Assembly (NCBI GenBank): GCA_951799405.1
Contig: OX637341.1
Location: forward strand, 19,025,659 to 19,089,658
Length of the DNA: 64,000 bases
Origin: Agapetus fuscipes
Lineage: Eukaryota; Arthropoda; Insecta; Trichoptera; Glossosomatidae
Direction: 5' to 3'
The notes under the pieces were generated by a model, which did not search any database, was not told where the DNA came from, and saw only the letters and a program-made list of their open reading frames with translations. This document shows positions 21,970-33,289 of this stretch, piece after piece. The position numbers were made by a program, and so were the translations under genes. The first letter of the stretch is position 1; each line of letters begins with the position of its first letter.

Positions 21970-22872
21970 TTTACAAAAAAAAAACTTATCTGAAATTAAC
22001 ATACCCCATGCAACTTTTGCAGCCTTTCTATGACAAAGCGGGAACATTTACAAAGACAATAATATTTTACCGTATTGATGGTCAACCTCACACCAACCTT
22101 ATATCCAATAAAGGTCCAATAAGTAATATTTCACTAATAATCAATATTTGGGAAAAAAGCAGTGTTTCATTAGAATTTTATTTCTAAAACATAAAAATCA
22201 TTAATTAGATATTATTAATTTACCTACTGTGTTCAAATCAACAGTTCATATGTGTGAATGGAAATTCAACTAATTAGCTAGAATTAATGGGCTGGGAGTA
22301 CAAATGGTCTCTGAAGCAATATTTAAACTGAATCAAATGATGGTCCGACAGTACTATTGTGTACTATTGGAATAGAAACAGACTAATTATCTCTCTGAAA
22401 TTGATCAATGCATGTTTAACCCAGCCAATATTGTTTTTGATCAATTGTTTCCGACGTGAATTCAAAACAGTAATAATTCCAGTTGAATTAATAATAATTG
22501 GAAAATGTGTATTAAAAAAAATATGTATTATAAAGTAATGTCTCTACAATCAATATAATTATACTTTCCCTACTCACGCGCCAACACGAATAAGCCGAAG
22601 ATGCACGACCGACTTCGGCTATATTCGGCAAACATGTCTACAGACGGCAGTCTTCAACGGGTCATCGTGTAGAGTGGACGTTGTTACCGAGATACTAGAC
22701 TGCGGAGGCCGGACGTAATAAAAATGACTATATAAGTCAGTGTCAGCACAATTGCATTGCCTATGTTAGATGATTATCTTGAAGCTAGCCGGTAGGGTTA
22801 GAGATTTCAGTATTAGGATAAATTCTCATGATGTGCATGAATATAATAATGTCCCGTCAAAAAATCTGCAAA
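21970..22872. other. AT-rich DNA
   Basis: A weak minus-strand family A-like block at about 22005-22115 (GCAACTTTTGCAGCC, GATGGTCAACCTCACACCAA). No other match. Confidence 0.45.
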
Positions 22873-23370
22873 CAGGTATATCTAATTTAATAAGTTGTAA
22901 ATATATGCAACAAGAAAGATTCACATTATATGCATTTTCACAAGAAGAAACGTATAAGTTCGTGCTTAAACATGCCGCATATGGACCTACAATATAAAAA
23001 CCCGAATCTCAAATGAACATACACCCGCAACTCCTGCCGACCTTCCCTGAACCAGGGGTGACATTGGCAAAGTGTACCATTTTCTACAGTATGCGTGGTC
23101 GGCCGCATACCAACCTATAAGTCAAGGAACATACACAACAAATTTTTAAAACGTTTTTAAAATAAATAAATAATAATATTTTATGGGCATCCAAAACTAA
23201 ACAGAAAACAAATTTTAAAAACCCTAGCCGCCAACATTACAGATCGACCGACCTTTTTTTCTGTCCTTACATACACTCTTTCATTTCCTCCAGAGTCATA
23301 ACCTTCTTCACACAGGCTCTCCTTTTATTATGACTCTGGCTATTCCAATCATTCGCAATTTCGGAACATA
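22873..23370 (-). mobile_element. Family A repeat with RTE-type LINE 3' end
   Basis: Family A body 22873-23130. On its own strand it is preceded by 23370-23131, which encodes the RTE-like end: AATGATTGGAATAGCCAGAG gives NDWNSQ, then AAAAGGAGAGCCTGTGTG gives KRRACV. The copy ends about 95 bp before the receptor exon. Confidence 0.7.
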
Positions 23371-23463
23371 GCTCTTAAAATTCCAATTTTAGCTATTACA
23401 AAAAGCTAACTGAAAAATCGGGCTTTTGAATCTGACTAATAAATTTGTTTCTTTTGTCTCCAG

Positions 23464-23606
23464 GGTCCATCAGCAACATAGACGGTGCGGAATACCATTG
23501 TAACAAGACGCAGGTGAAGAAAGTCATCTCAGGAGTTGTGGGAGCTGCTTCTAGTGTCACCAGCATCCAGGTTGCTAATCTTCTGAGGCTCTTCAAGATA
23601 CCACAG
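23464..23606 (+). CDS. mGluR: Metabotropic glutamate receptor exon (ligand-binding domain, part 1)
   Basis: An internal exon of 143 nt with an acceptor after TTTTGTCTCCAG and a donor GTCAGT at 23607. It enters in phase 1 and leaves in phase 0. The peptide includes SISNIDGAEYHCNKTQVKKV and ASSVTSIQVANLLRLFKIPQ. In class C GPCRs this is the first lobe of the extracellular Venus flytrap domain; the Ser/Thr of the ASSVTS loop lies where mGluRs contact the amino acid ligand. The product is a plasma-membrane receptor coupled to G proteins. No start codon or signal peptide is expected here. The sequence looks closer to the insect mangetout/mXR type than to classic insect mGluRA, but I cannot settle the subtype. 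Confidence 0.9.
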
Positions 23607-25084
23607 GTCAGTAAAAAAAACACCTGAATTGTAACTTAAAATCTCAATTTTATGACTAAAAAATTTCCAACAGCTTTAGAGTGGCGTAGAAAGCAATGAA
23701 TTTCTTTTTTTTCCCAAACATTACACTCATAATGCGTTGCCTTATCTAGTTGGCAGGCTCTTTGCAATTCAGTTCAACACAATGCAACCACAATACAGAG
23801 TTAATGCAAAAGAACGCAATATTTATGAAAAACGTGGATGGGTGTGAATGCATCGAAGAAGGCTTAAAAAGCTTTCTACTAAAAAAAATACCCTAGTGAC
23901 TGATTTACTATTCATACATTAACACGTCAAGAGGAGGTATACAATGCTTTATAGAAGGTGTAAAGAAACCTTTGAATTTAACAAATAATACCCCAAGCCA
24001 CCAGATAATCAAAGTATTATCTTCTCTACGCTTTGTGTAAATCATGTGATTATGATATCAAACAATCACGTCGAGGAGAATTACCATTCTCGTTTAGTGT
24101 TTACAATAAATACGATGTTTCCAGAAGACCGGAAAATTCTGTTGTGGAAACAAAACAATCTGTACCAGCTATGGCTATGGGAGGTTTTAATCAGACATTT
24201 TCAAACGTATATTTTTCTGAAAAGAGCTTAAAAAACACACATTTTTTTATGTATTAACAACAGGCATTGTTTGAGAAAATATGAAAGAGAAAAAATAACA
24301 TTGTAAAAACATTTCGGTGATGATATGGGAATTTTTACTTTAAATAATAATGTATAACGGTAGGTATAAAAATATTATAATCTCAGTTCAGTGAAGCATA
24401 AATTCATCTTAGCTCAGTGAAGCTATGACGTATTAGAATCTGATTGATCAGTTATTCCCATTGGCTGACAGCTGTTTTGTTACCAGTTCATATGGGGGTT
24501 GCATTATTACGCTTTAAAAGCGATTGTCCGCAGAAGAAGATGTTCCTTTCCTTGTTATAATTTGAGCAGTTCATTTACTCAAACTGTTTCTTTATTCTGC
24601 CTAGTTATTCTGTGATAAATTCTCCGATCCACTGTTGTAAATGGTCTACCTAAAATATAAAAACCAATCTATCAACCGGTTATCAAGAATTTTATTAAAA
24701 AGCATCCCCAAGAAACCAGCGACCTAGGACTCCTGTCCAAATCCCGACCAGGCATTTTATTTCGACTCTAAAATGCCAAATCAACACTTTTTGGAACTGG
24801 CTGGTAAAAATCTACAAAATCAAAGAATTAAGTCTGCTAACCAATTATGTGCAAGTTAATACTGCACACATTTTTTTAAAGCAATTGAAAAGCGAGACAA
24901 GTCTTCAATTTTTCTTTTCTTTCAAAATGGAAAATCGAAAAAATGTTATTTGATTTTTTTTCACGCAACTTTAATATCGATCACTCTTTTAATATCAGAC
25001 CAATAGCGGTGTTAATAAACAATTTGATTGAAAAAATGAATAAAGGCAGATTGTCAACTGACGTGTGCCAAGCCTAGATTCTAC
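23607..25084. other. Intron DNA without recognised repeats
   Basis: One of the longest stretches in the window free of the named repeat families. Several 60-75 codon frames have no domain or splice support. Confidence 0.5.
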
Positions 25085-25345
25085 TTGTCTTGTATTCTGC
25101 TGCCATTTTTCTAGGGGTGGCCGGTACCTCCACACAAGTGCCTTTTCTTGACTTTGTCCTTGCATACTTCTTTCATCTCATCTAGTTTCATCACTCTTTT
25201 CATGCACGCTCTTCTCTTGTTTCCACTCGGTAAATTCCATTCATTCGCAATCTCACTCATCTGGTCAATCCATTCTTTCGTAGATCTTCCCCTCCAACGC
25301 TTACCTATTACATTCCCTTTGTATTTTTTTTTGTTTGTAGGACTT
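25085..25345 (-). pseudogene. RTE-type LINE C-terminus
   Basis: On the minus strand GTAATAGGTAAGCGTTGGAG, GAAAGAATGGATTGACCAGA and GAATGAATGGAATTTACCGA match the same region as 13628-13990. It ends ACAAGACAAG. Broken by stops and shifts. Confidence 0.7.
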
Positions 25346-25701
25346 CATTACTATTCTACCAATGAATGAACTACTGGAGAGTGTAACTTCAAGATGACCA
25401 AAAAATTAACGATTACTTTTTGAACAATTTCGTTTACGAAAAAAAACGTATCGAATGGGATAATGGGTTTTGAATACGGTTAAGATTCCATTTTAGAGAT
25501 CGGTGGTGTTCGGCGAAACCCTTTTTTGGATTATTTGCTCTGAAAACCCCACGTTAACAACAAAACCCTTAAATCGTGAATAATTTCCCGATATTGCGAA
25601 CGCTTCACAATCGTGTTAGCTTAGGTTGTACATTGTTCATTAACCTATGGTCCACGAAAGCTTTACAAGCAGTCTACAGAAGGGTCATGCAGTATAAATA
25701 A

Positions 25702-25765
25702 AATAACGCAACTAAGCTGCACATTTAGTACATCTCCTCTTTGCTTTGTCCTCGAAAAGGCCGAC
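25702..25765 (-). mobile_element. SINE B tail fragment
   Basis: The AACGCAACTAAGCTGCACAT end followed by a degraded TCCTCGAAAAGGCC. Head and middle are absent. Confidence 0.55.
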
Positions 25766-25861
25766 TTAGAGTATTGGATACATGTCTAACCAGAAGGTTC
25801 TTGTTTTGGTTCCTACAATCTGTATTCCATGTGGCAATAATCAACCTTTATAATTTCCTTG

Positions 25862-26052
25862 TCCCTTGACTGATAGGTTGCTATGAGTAAAAGGTGGCAG
25901 GAGTTGCAAAGCTTATGTTCATGTGAGGTTTGGTTTATTTCGTATGTACACGTTCAGCATGTGTAAGCGCGAACTTACATGTGCCTGTATGTGGGTGTTC
26001 ATTAAATATGAGCTTTAAATATCAATATGTCTTTGCAACTTAGATTTTAGAT
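25862..26052 (+). mobile_element. Family A repeat, internal deletion
   Basis: CCCTTGACTGATAGGTTGCT runs directly into GGCAGGAGTTGCAAAGC, losing about 60 bp of the middle. Ends GCAACTTAGATTTTAGATAA. Confidence 0.7.
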
Positions 26053-26059
26053 AATAGCT

Positions 26060-26250
26060 AGAATTCACACATCATGCATTTTGTAAGAGAGCATGTGTTC
26101 CCGCTTGCACATGCTAAATGTGTACAAACAAAATAAAAAAAAAACAAAAAGCGAATGAGCATACACTGTAGAACTCTTATCGTCCTACCCTGAAACAAGG
26201 GTGATATTTGCAAAGGTTAGCTAATTTTTATAGCATAAAAGTGATCAACA
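26060..26250 (-). mobile_element. Family A repeat, diverged
   Basis: CTTGCACATGCTAAATGTGT and CCCTGAAACAAGGGTGATAT are recognisable. Nearly back to back with the previous copy. Confidence 0.6.
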
Positions 26251-26620
26251 CCTTCTCTCATGGGTCAGTCTCCCCTCCACTGACCCACGCCCTGTATATC
26301 CATCCCATCCGGGGATGTGTCACAGGACTCGCATGCAAAAGTTATGTGAGATGCGAGTGGCAGAAGGCCCTCCCGTGAAGCTACACTTTCCCAAGTGTTT
26401 ACACAAAGCAAAGGAGGCTCAGAAATCACTGAAAGATTATAGCCGTGAGGGTTTAGGGCTCGAGGATTTTAAATTTACAAACAAAAATGCAAAGTGATTC
26501 TGAGCGTCTTAACATATGACTTAAGGCCTAAATTCGAGATGTTACTACTGAGACTGTTCGGGAGGTGCTCTCCTGACTAAGTGGCCAACCGCCATAGAGG
26601 TGGGAAAGAATAAAGAAAAA
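26251..26620 (+). other. Unclassified segment ending AATAAA and A-rich
   Basis: A GC-richer block (CACTGACCCACGCCCTGTAT, GAAGGCCCTCCCGTGAAGC) runs to GGAAAGAATAAAGAAAAAAA. The end looks like a polyadenylated transcript or LINE 3' end. The 60-codon frame inside (26315-26497) has no recognised domain. Could be an unrecognised retroelement tail. Confidence 0.35.
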
Positions 26621-27317
26621 AAGAAGTCTCATACCAAGCTATTAGTCACTCTGACAGTTAAAAAGACACCTTGCCGAAAAACAATACCTATGTCGTCCTT
26701 GGCCAAAAGAAAATTATCATAGAGGTCCCTGATTGAAAAAAGGTTACCAACTAATGGATAAAAGCTCTTCAAACATTTGGTTCGTGATGGCACAAAAATA
26801 GGTTTAATATTCACCGGAATAATTTAATATGTGTAAAAATAAGCGGCCAAAAATAAATATGAACGAATTAATTACAATATTTTCCAAGAAATTTGTTTTC
26901 AAATTATACACGAATGTAAATATTGTATTATTTACAAATAAATTTGTATTTTTTTTAATATAAAATAAACATAACAATTTGAAGAAATTTAATTTCAGGA
27001 GGTTGAGAATTTCATTTTTTAGATAAATCTACGTAACAAAAAATTGCTTTGCTGATAAAATAAAATATAATAACGGAGAAATGAATACGAACTGGTCTAA
27101 AAATGGTTCAGATGTAGGAATAAGAAAGGATGGTAGGGACGAGAGGAATACTGAGCAAAAGTGGAGAGGAATACAACTCGCAGAAATCAAACTCGATGTA
27201 TTTTTTTTATTCTCATATTCTCTTTTATATCACACTCGTTCATCACCCAATCATTACGTACTCTATCACTCAGTGTCTTTACAGCCATTGCTCTCAGGTA
27301 AGTCATTTTAAACGTAG
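26621..27317. other. AT-rich intron DNA
   Basis: No supported feature. Confidence 0.5.
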
Positions 27318-27715
27318 GTCAACGACGTTTCCATGTTGAAAGCACCGGTTCTCATCAGATCACCGAAGTTAAGCAACATTGGGCGCGGATGCTACTTGGA
27401 TGGTTGGCCGCTAGGTACACCGCGTGTTGTTGGCATTTCTTGGACCAGTCCGTAGTCCAGTGGCAACACTTCGGACTCGTAAATGGAAGGTTCTGGATTC
27501 GAATCCCGGCGGAGCACAAAAATATACCATTTATATTTCCAAATGTGCTCTTTGCTGGGTTGAAAAATTCATAAACCTTTACCGGTCACTGAGAGGTCCA
27601 TACAACCTCACAACAACTGGGTCTTGCTTGAGAATTGTCGCTTTCTTCAGCGACGACCAAGCTTCCAGAGGGCTCAAGAGGTGTGATACACACAAAAACA
27701 GCGCTCGCCGATAGT
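27318..27715 (+). mobile_element. SINE C, near full length with 5S head, tail type 1
   Basis: The best plus-strand example. The 5S-derived head (27318-27436) keeps ACCGGTTCTCATCAGATCAC, TACTTGGATGG and CACCGCGTGTTGTTGGCAT. The tRNA-like unit has A box TAGTCCAGTGG and B-box region GGATTCGAATCCC. The body ends GACGACCAAGCTTC, then GAGGGCTCAAGAGGTGTGAT. Two internal pol III promoters in series are therefore present. Confidence 0.88.
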
Positions 27716-28430
27716 ATTATTCTTATTTTATTACATACTTTACTCAGCTCAGCATACAAGCCGATTCCTATCGGTTTCCCGTTTAATATGAGGCAAAAAT
27801 GATAATAAAGTAGACTGCATGGGTTGAATGGGGAAAAAATACGTATTGTTTCTTTGGTTTTAAATGTATTTTTTACTTTGTGCCTATGATTTTTAACTAC
27901 TTTGTTACATCATTTTAAAAGGGAAGCCGATGGGAACCGGCTTGTATGGCACCCTTCGCCACTGCTGTATACATTATTTAATCTCCTTATATTATTGAAA
28001 TTCCCCCCATGTTCATTATTTTATAATTGAGTTATTTAATGTTTGTATCAATATTATTTTTTAACAATAAAAAATGCAATCACCATATGTTTCTGAATTT
28101 TGGAAAAACCCTAGATTGCGGCCTTTGATCCCATACAGCAGAATACAATAGTACATAGCAGAGTACAAAGGTTCTATTTACGACGGAAATATGCAAATAT
28201 TTAAGAAGAATGGAGGAGGTATACCGGGTCGACATCTCCCAATACTGTTTTATTGTTCAGATATGTGACCTCCATATTCCGAACATCCGACTAGAACTTC
28301 ATATTGTCTTTTTACAAACATAGCCTCGAGAAACCGGAAGTTGTACAATAAAAGTTGCAAACGTATATTTGCATTTGAGATTCATACTTAATGTAAGCAC
28401 ACTTGTAAACGGCGCATAAATATGCTGTCG
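27716..28430. other. AT-rich intron DNA
   Basis: No family or coding match recognised. Confidence 0.5.
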
Positions 28431-28726
28431 GCCGGTCCGTAGTCCATTGTAACACTTTGGACTCGTAAATGCAAGGTTGTGGTTTCGAATCCCGGCGGAG
28501 CACAAAAATATTCCATTTTTATTTTCAAATATGCTCTTCACTGGGTCGAAAAACTCATAAAACCTTTACCAAAGACCGGTCACTAAAGGTCCATCCAGCC
28601 TTACAGCAACTGGGTCTTGCTTGAGTATTGGCGATTTGTAGCGATGACCAATCTCGTAAACAACTATGCGGAACTACAACAAGTGTCATAGACCTATATA
28701 GTCTAAGGAGCCTCTATAGGTCTGCC
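28431..28726 (+). mobile_element. SINE C copy with LINE tail type 2
   Basis: The tRNA-like unit (GTAGTCCATTGT, GGTTTCGAATCCC) and body run to GATGACCAATCTCG, then switch to TAAACAACTATGCGGAAC and CAAGTGTCATAGACC. Same junction as 4213-4537. No 5S head. Confidence 0.75.
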
Positions 28727-28877
28727 GCATGTGGACCTACAATAAAAAAACACAATTCTCAAATGGACATAAGCCCTGCAACTCTTGCCGACCTTTTCCG
28801 AAACAGGGGTGACATTGGCAAAGTGAACGATTTTTTACAGTATGGGTGGTCAGCCTCATACCAACCTATAAGTCAAG
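28724..28877 (-). mobile_element. Family A fragment
   Basis: Starts in TGCCGCATGTGGACC and runs to CATACCAACCTATAAGTCAA. The TTAGA tail is missing; it abuts the SINE C tail. Confidence 0.7.
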
Positions 28878-29261
28878 TAATATTTCCATTATAATCCCTA
28901 TAATCATTTCGCAATAGGGCCTTGTATAGTTTCTCGTAATATAAAATGGGCGCTTGGTCTCTTTACGGTCGCAATGGGCCGGGCCAGTGCGTCATCGAGC
29001 GTGATGGAGTCTTGCTTGCGCCAGCGCTCCCCACGCGCCGCTTTCCTGGACCAGCAGTTAGTGGAATTGTCTCGTTATCCCTCGTATAACTGGACCTCAC
29101 ATTGAAACATATCAGAAACAATGTCGTGCGGTTCAATTGCGTGCGGAAATATTGTGCTATACGATTTGTAAAGTGATTGTATAGGTGAAAGAAGGTATAC
29201 ATAAATGGCCGTGCTGGGTATAAATAACACTGACCAACAACATTTGATAGTAAATATGGAG
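28878..29261. other. Partly GC-rich intron DNA, no gene called
   Basis: 28960-29060 is conspicuously GC-rich (GGGCCGGGCCAGTGCGTCAT). A 107-codon minus frame spans it, but I recognise nothing in the product. Probably part of an unidentified retroelement. Confidence 0.35.
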
Positions 29262-29690
29262 TTCTTCTTCTTCGTGTCAGCTTCACACCGTATTGGCTTA
29301 GTAACGAGCAATGTCTACAGCTCTTTGGTTTCCCGCAAAGAGATCATCCATGGACCAGCTTGTCGGACAGGAGGGACAACACCGCATGTGCTCCATAGTT
29401 TTCTGAGCTCCACACTCACATAGTGTAGAGTCCTCCCGTCCCAGAAATCCCCAGGTCAACATGTTGGCCCGGGCTCTTCCAACATTGGTCCTCAATCTGT
29501 TCATGGATTTCCACACGGGCCACTCGAGGTTCTTTCCTGGAGGTAGGCTCTCTGCAGGCTGCACAAAGCTCTCCGGGCATTCCTCTTTCCACATTCGCAA
29601 TCTCTCCGCCACTGGATCCGTAAACAAGGGCTGCACTGGAGTTCTGATAACTGATTTTGATTAAGGTTTTGGATTATAATCAAACTTTTT
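29262..29690 (-). pseudogene. LINE C-terminal domain with CxC...H...C motif
   Basis: A 112-codon minus frame reads WKSMNRLRTNVGRARANM, WGFLGREDSTLCECGAQKT and MEHMRCCPSCP. The W..LNRLRT..GR and C.CG..QT..H....CP signature marks the C-terminus of a non-LTR retrotransposon protein. A GAAGAAGAA tail lies at its end (29262-29272 on the plus strand as TTCTTCTTCTT). No RT remains. Confidence 0.7.
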
Positions 29691-29771
29691 GGTCGTCATA
29701 TTTGGATTCTATGTACATCACGATGTCTATCTAGATCGGTTTATTTTTATTGAAATGCAGGGTTGAGGGTG

Positions 29772-29892
29772 AGAGGCCGGCCCCCTTACCAATAAATAGA
29801 AAATAAATAGGTCCCGAAGCGCCACATGCGACCCCTTCGGGGATAACGCAGGCAAGAAGTTACACTATATATGTAGCTTAGTTGCATTGCAA
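29772..29892 (+). mobile_element. SINE B 3' part
   Basis: GAGGCCGGCCCCCTTACC through GCGACCCCTTCGGGGATAAC to GTAGCTTAGTTGCATTGC. Confidence 0.75.
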
Positions 29893-29917
29893 AAAAAAAT
29901 GTTGGCCAGTTAATCTA

Positions 29918-30045
29918 TGTAGCAAAGACAATATTTAACATGCATAGGTTCTCGTTTATACATGCTGCATGTGTATTTACAAAATGAAAACACAAATCTG
30001 AAATGAACGGAAGCCCGGAAACTTTTGCAGCCCGATATATGTAAA
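29918..30045 (-). mobile_element. Family A fragment, diverged
   Basis: TATACATGCTGCATGTGTAT and GCAGCCCG mark it. Both ends are lost. Confidence 0.5.
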
Positions 30046-30064
30046 TATATTATTATTACACATG

Positions 30065-30505
30065 AAATTCCTTTACTTGCAGGTTGGTATGAGGCTGACT
30101 ACTCAAACTGTAAAAAATGTTTCACTTGACAATATCACCCCTGTCTCAGCAAGAGTTGCGGCATGTGTTAGCGCGAACTTAAACGTGTCCGCTTATGGCA
30201 GCGGTCGGGGAACTTTTTTTTTACTTTTACCCCAAAATATTTTTGCGTAGGTCGATATTACCCCTTCCCCTCATTTTAAAAAGAAGATAACCAATTTATA
30301 TTGAAATAAACATTATTTATTGAATTATTTTGCACGGAAAATAAAAATAGTTACATGAAAATAGTAAGAATTTAATAGTAATATTTCCCAAAAAAAAACA
30401 TTTTTACCCCATTTGAGGTAATTTACCCCGGTTCCGCGACCGCTGGCTTATGGGAATGCATTGAATATGAGTTTTAAATGTTATTTAAATGATATCTTTG
30501 CAAAT
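30065..30505 (+). mobile_element. Family A repeat split by a hAT-like insert
   Basis: CAGGTTGGTATGAGGCTGAC to GAACTTAAACGTGTCCGCTT, then, after the insert, CTTATGGGAATGCATTGAAT. The two halves rejoin exactly when the insert and one target copy are removed. Confidence 0.75.
30199..30445. mobile_element. hAT-like non-autonomous element, 247 bp
   Basis: Flanked by the 8 bp direct repeat GCTTATGG (30191-30198 and 30446-30453). Ends CAGCGGTCGGGGAAC and GGTTCCGCGACCGCTG form terminal inverted repeats of about 16 bp with two mismatches. An 8 bp target duplication with CAG..CTG ends is diagnostic for the hAT superfamily. The inside is AT-rich with repeated TTTACCCC words and no ORF. Confidence 0.88.
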
Positions 30506-30608
30506 TCAATTATAGGTTATATAAATATGGATAGTCTTTACTAAAAATTAATAATTACGTATTTTATCATAATTTAAAATTAAAAGTTCTAAGTTCATAA
30601 TTTAAAAG

Positions 30609-30872
30609 TTCCTTGACTTATAGGTTGTTATGCGGCTGACCACCCATAATATAAAAAAATTGGTTCACTTTGCCAATGTCACCCCTGTTTCAGGGAAGGA
30701 CGGCAAGAGTTGCAAGGCTTATGTTCATTTGAGATTGGATTTTTATATTGTAGGTCCACATGCGGCATGTGTTAGCGCGAAATTATACATATCTGCTTGT
30801 GGGAATGCATTTAATTTAAATCTTAAATGATATATATCTTTGCAGCTTAGATTAGATTAGATTAGATTAGAT
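30609..30872 (+). mobile_element. Family A repeat, complete
   Basis: A clean full copy from TTCCTTGACTTATAGGTTG to GCAGCTTAGATTAGATTAG with four TTAGA-type units. Useful as the family type copy. Confidence 0.85.
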
Positions 30873-31327
30873 AAAAATAATTTTACAGGTTTTTTGTTTC
30901 CCTATGTTTATACAACATTGGGCATAAAACTCGATATTTAATAATTATCTGCAAATACAGATGTAAAGCTGTGAAGCAAAATTTAAAACAAAAGTTTGCC
31001 CAGAATCACAATCATAATACGCTTAGTAGGCTTAAAGCAAACAAAAGTAGACATTCGTTCCAAGGTAAATATTCGTTATAAGGCACGTGGCAAAAGCAAA
31101 ATTCAATATTATCCGCTATTATTAAACCTAAGTTTGTACATTTATTACTTTGGGGAAAATCTGTGATGTTTGTCCGCAGGTACAGTTGATTATTTCCACT
31201 GGAAAATGGTTTCCCCTTACAATGAAAGGTAACCGCAAATTTATAAGTTATATACTTATAATGGTTTTTATTATTTATGAAGTATTCCATACGTGTTATT
31301 ATTTGATTTAAAAAAATGTAATTTGTC
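30873..31327. other. AT-rich intron DNA
   Basis: A 92-codon minus frame (31012-31290) shows no recognisable domain. Confidence 0.5.
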
Positions 31328-31583
31328 GTGTATGCTCCTTGACTTATAGGTTGGTATGCGGCTGACTACTCATGCTGTAAAAATGGTTCACTTTGCCAAT
31401 GTCACCTCTGTTTCAGGGAAGGCCGGCAAGAGTTGCAAGGTGTATGTCCGTTTGAGATTTGGTTTTTATGTTGTAGGTTCACATGCAAGCGCGAACTTGT
31501 ACGTGTCTGCTTGTAAGAATGCATATAATGTGAATCTCCAATGTAACATATCTTTGCAGTTTAGATTAGAGTAGATTAGATGA
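31328..31583 (+). mobile_element. Family A repeat, complete
   Basis: GCTCCTTGACTTATAGGTTG to GCAGTTTAGATTAGAGTAG. Its tail served as insertion site for the following foldback. Confidence 0.85.
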
Positions 31584-31717
31584 TATAAATATTTAAAAAT
31601 ATAAATGGTTAAACATTGTTTTAAAACAATGTTTAACCATTTATATTTTTAAATATTTATAAAAATGGACTTTCACTGTGTTAACAGATCAACACTAAAA
31701 AATATTAGATTAGATGA
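31572..31717 (+). mobile_element. Foldback F3b, 122 bp, 12 bp target duplication
   Basis: TAGATTAGATGA flanks it at 31572-31583 and 31706-31717. Two arms of about 45 bp (ATAAATGGTTAAACATTGTT and complement) meet with essentially no loop. The 3' module AAAAATGGACTTTCACTGTG follows, as in F3. It lacks the hammerhead-like core because the centre is deleted. Confidence 0.75.
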
Positions 31718-31929
31718 ATTTGGAACGATTTTGCACGAATGTTCCAAATTTTTGTTTCTCTTGGTGGGCAAACCTACCACGTATTTCGTAACTAGAGACC
31801 GTGGCAACCAATAACATTGTTATTTGTTAGCTTTTGAACTAGAGACGTTTAAGTACTTATTTGCAAATGCTGCATGTGTGCTAGAAAGAAAACTCAAATA
31901 CCAAATCACTTCACATTTTTATTTGAAAC

Positions 31930-32145
31930 AGAGTTGATTTTGGAGATTTCAGTTTTGCCAATACCACTCCAGTTTCAGGGAAAGGCGGCAAGAGTTGCAA
32001 AGTTTATGTTCATGTGATGTTTTGTTTTATTTGTATGCACGCATGCAGAATGTGTAGGCGCGAACCTGCATGCGCCTGTCTGTGGGCATGCATTTAATAT
32101 GAGCCTTAACTGTTAACATACCTTTGCAGCTTGGATTATAGTACC
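31930..32145 (+). mobile_element. Family A repeat, divergent subfamily
   Basis: CCAGTTTCAGGGAAAGGCGG and TGTAGGCGCGAACCTGCATG. The variant words match 50160-50400 and 58340-58948. Confidence 0.7.
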
Positions 32146-32645
32146 AATTTTTACAATATAATTGGTCAACCTTATATCACCTTATATTTAAGGAACAGAT
32201 ATAGAATTGCATATTTAAGTGTGTAAGATAAATAAAAGATAAAAATATGAGGTTTTCCGCATTTGGTTCAAAACAAACTGTATATGAAGCTTAAATTTGC
32301 ATAGATTTTAATTTTAAAAAGTTGATTTTTTGTACACACAAGCCAATTAGTAGAGATGCAATTTCAAAACATAAAAGTCAAGTTTAGTTACAGAAGAGAG
32401 GGAAGACTATGAAATTGAGGATGCTTGCAAAAAAAAACTAACATTTTGCACTTCTTGACTTTGTCCCGGCACTTGGAGTCGCGAAATCTTAATTTGCAAC
32501 GCTGCAAGGAAAACTGTATCAATTAAAAGTTTCGAGTTGTCTCCTCATTGGGTGATTAGCATAACTTTATTATTACTTCATTTCAGTCTAGTAGAAAAGA
32601 ACGAGCTTCTAAAAAAAGTGCGCAGAAAGGATGAGAAAAAACTGC
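32146..32645. other. AT-rich intron DNA
   Basis: No feature supported. Confidence 0.5.
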
Positions 32646-33125
32646 ATCTAATCTAATCTAATCTAAGCTGCAAAGATATATATCATTTCAGATTTATATT
32701 AAGTGCATTCCCACAAGCAGATATGTATAATTTCGCGCTAACACATGCCGCATGTGGACCTACAATATAAAAACCCAATCTCAAATGAACATAAGCTTTG
32801 CAACTCTTGCCGTCCTTCCCTGAAACAGGGGTGACATTGGCAAAGTGAACCATTTTTTACAGTATGGGTGGTCAGCCGCATAACAACCTATAAGTCAAGG
32901 AACATACATGACAAATTACATTTTTTTTTTTAAATCAATAAATAACAATATATACATGGACATAAAAAAATTTTTTTAAACCAATTTCACTTTAACAAAC
33001 CCTAGCCGCCAACATCACAGATCAACCGCCATTTCTTTCTATCCTTACATACTTCTTTCATTTCCTCTTCATAAAAGCTCTTCTTTTATTATGACTCTGG
33101 ATATTCCATTCATTCGCAATTTTGG
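32646..33125 (-). mobile_element. Family A repeat with RTE-type LINE 3' end
   Basis: Family A body 32646-32903, then about 220 bp nearly identical in order to 1539-1716, with the RTE-like ORF end continuing further (GCGAATGAATGGAATATCCA gives ANEWNIQ). This is the best evidence that the 3' UTR of this LINE is family A. Confidence 0.75.
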
Positions 33126-33289
33126 ATGCCAACAAAAATGTTTGTGAATCGGAACAAAATTCACTGGCATGTTTTATCTTTGAAAAAATAGGGTTTCTAT
33201 TAAAATTTATTTAACATCAATAAATTCAATTCAAAATAAAAACATTTTTTCAAAATCATTTTTAAGAGTAGTAATCTACTTAATTACTC

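Noticed and set aside
27318..27436. Functional 5S rRNA gene
   Set aside because: Several changes from 5S consensus, no pol III terminator after it, and it is fused to a SINE body that recurs elsewhere.
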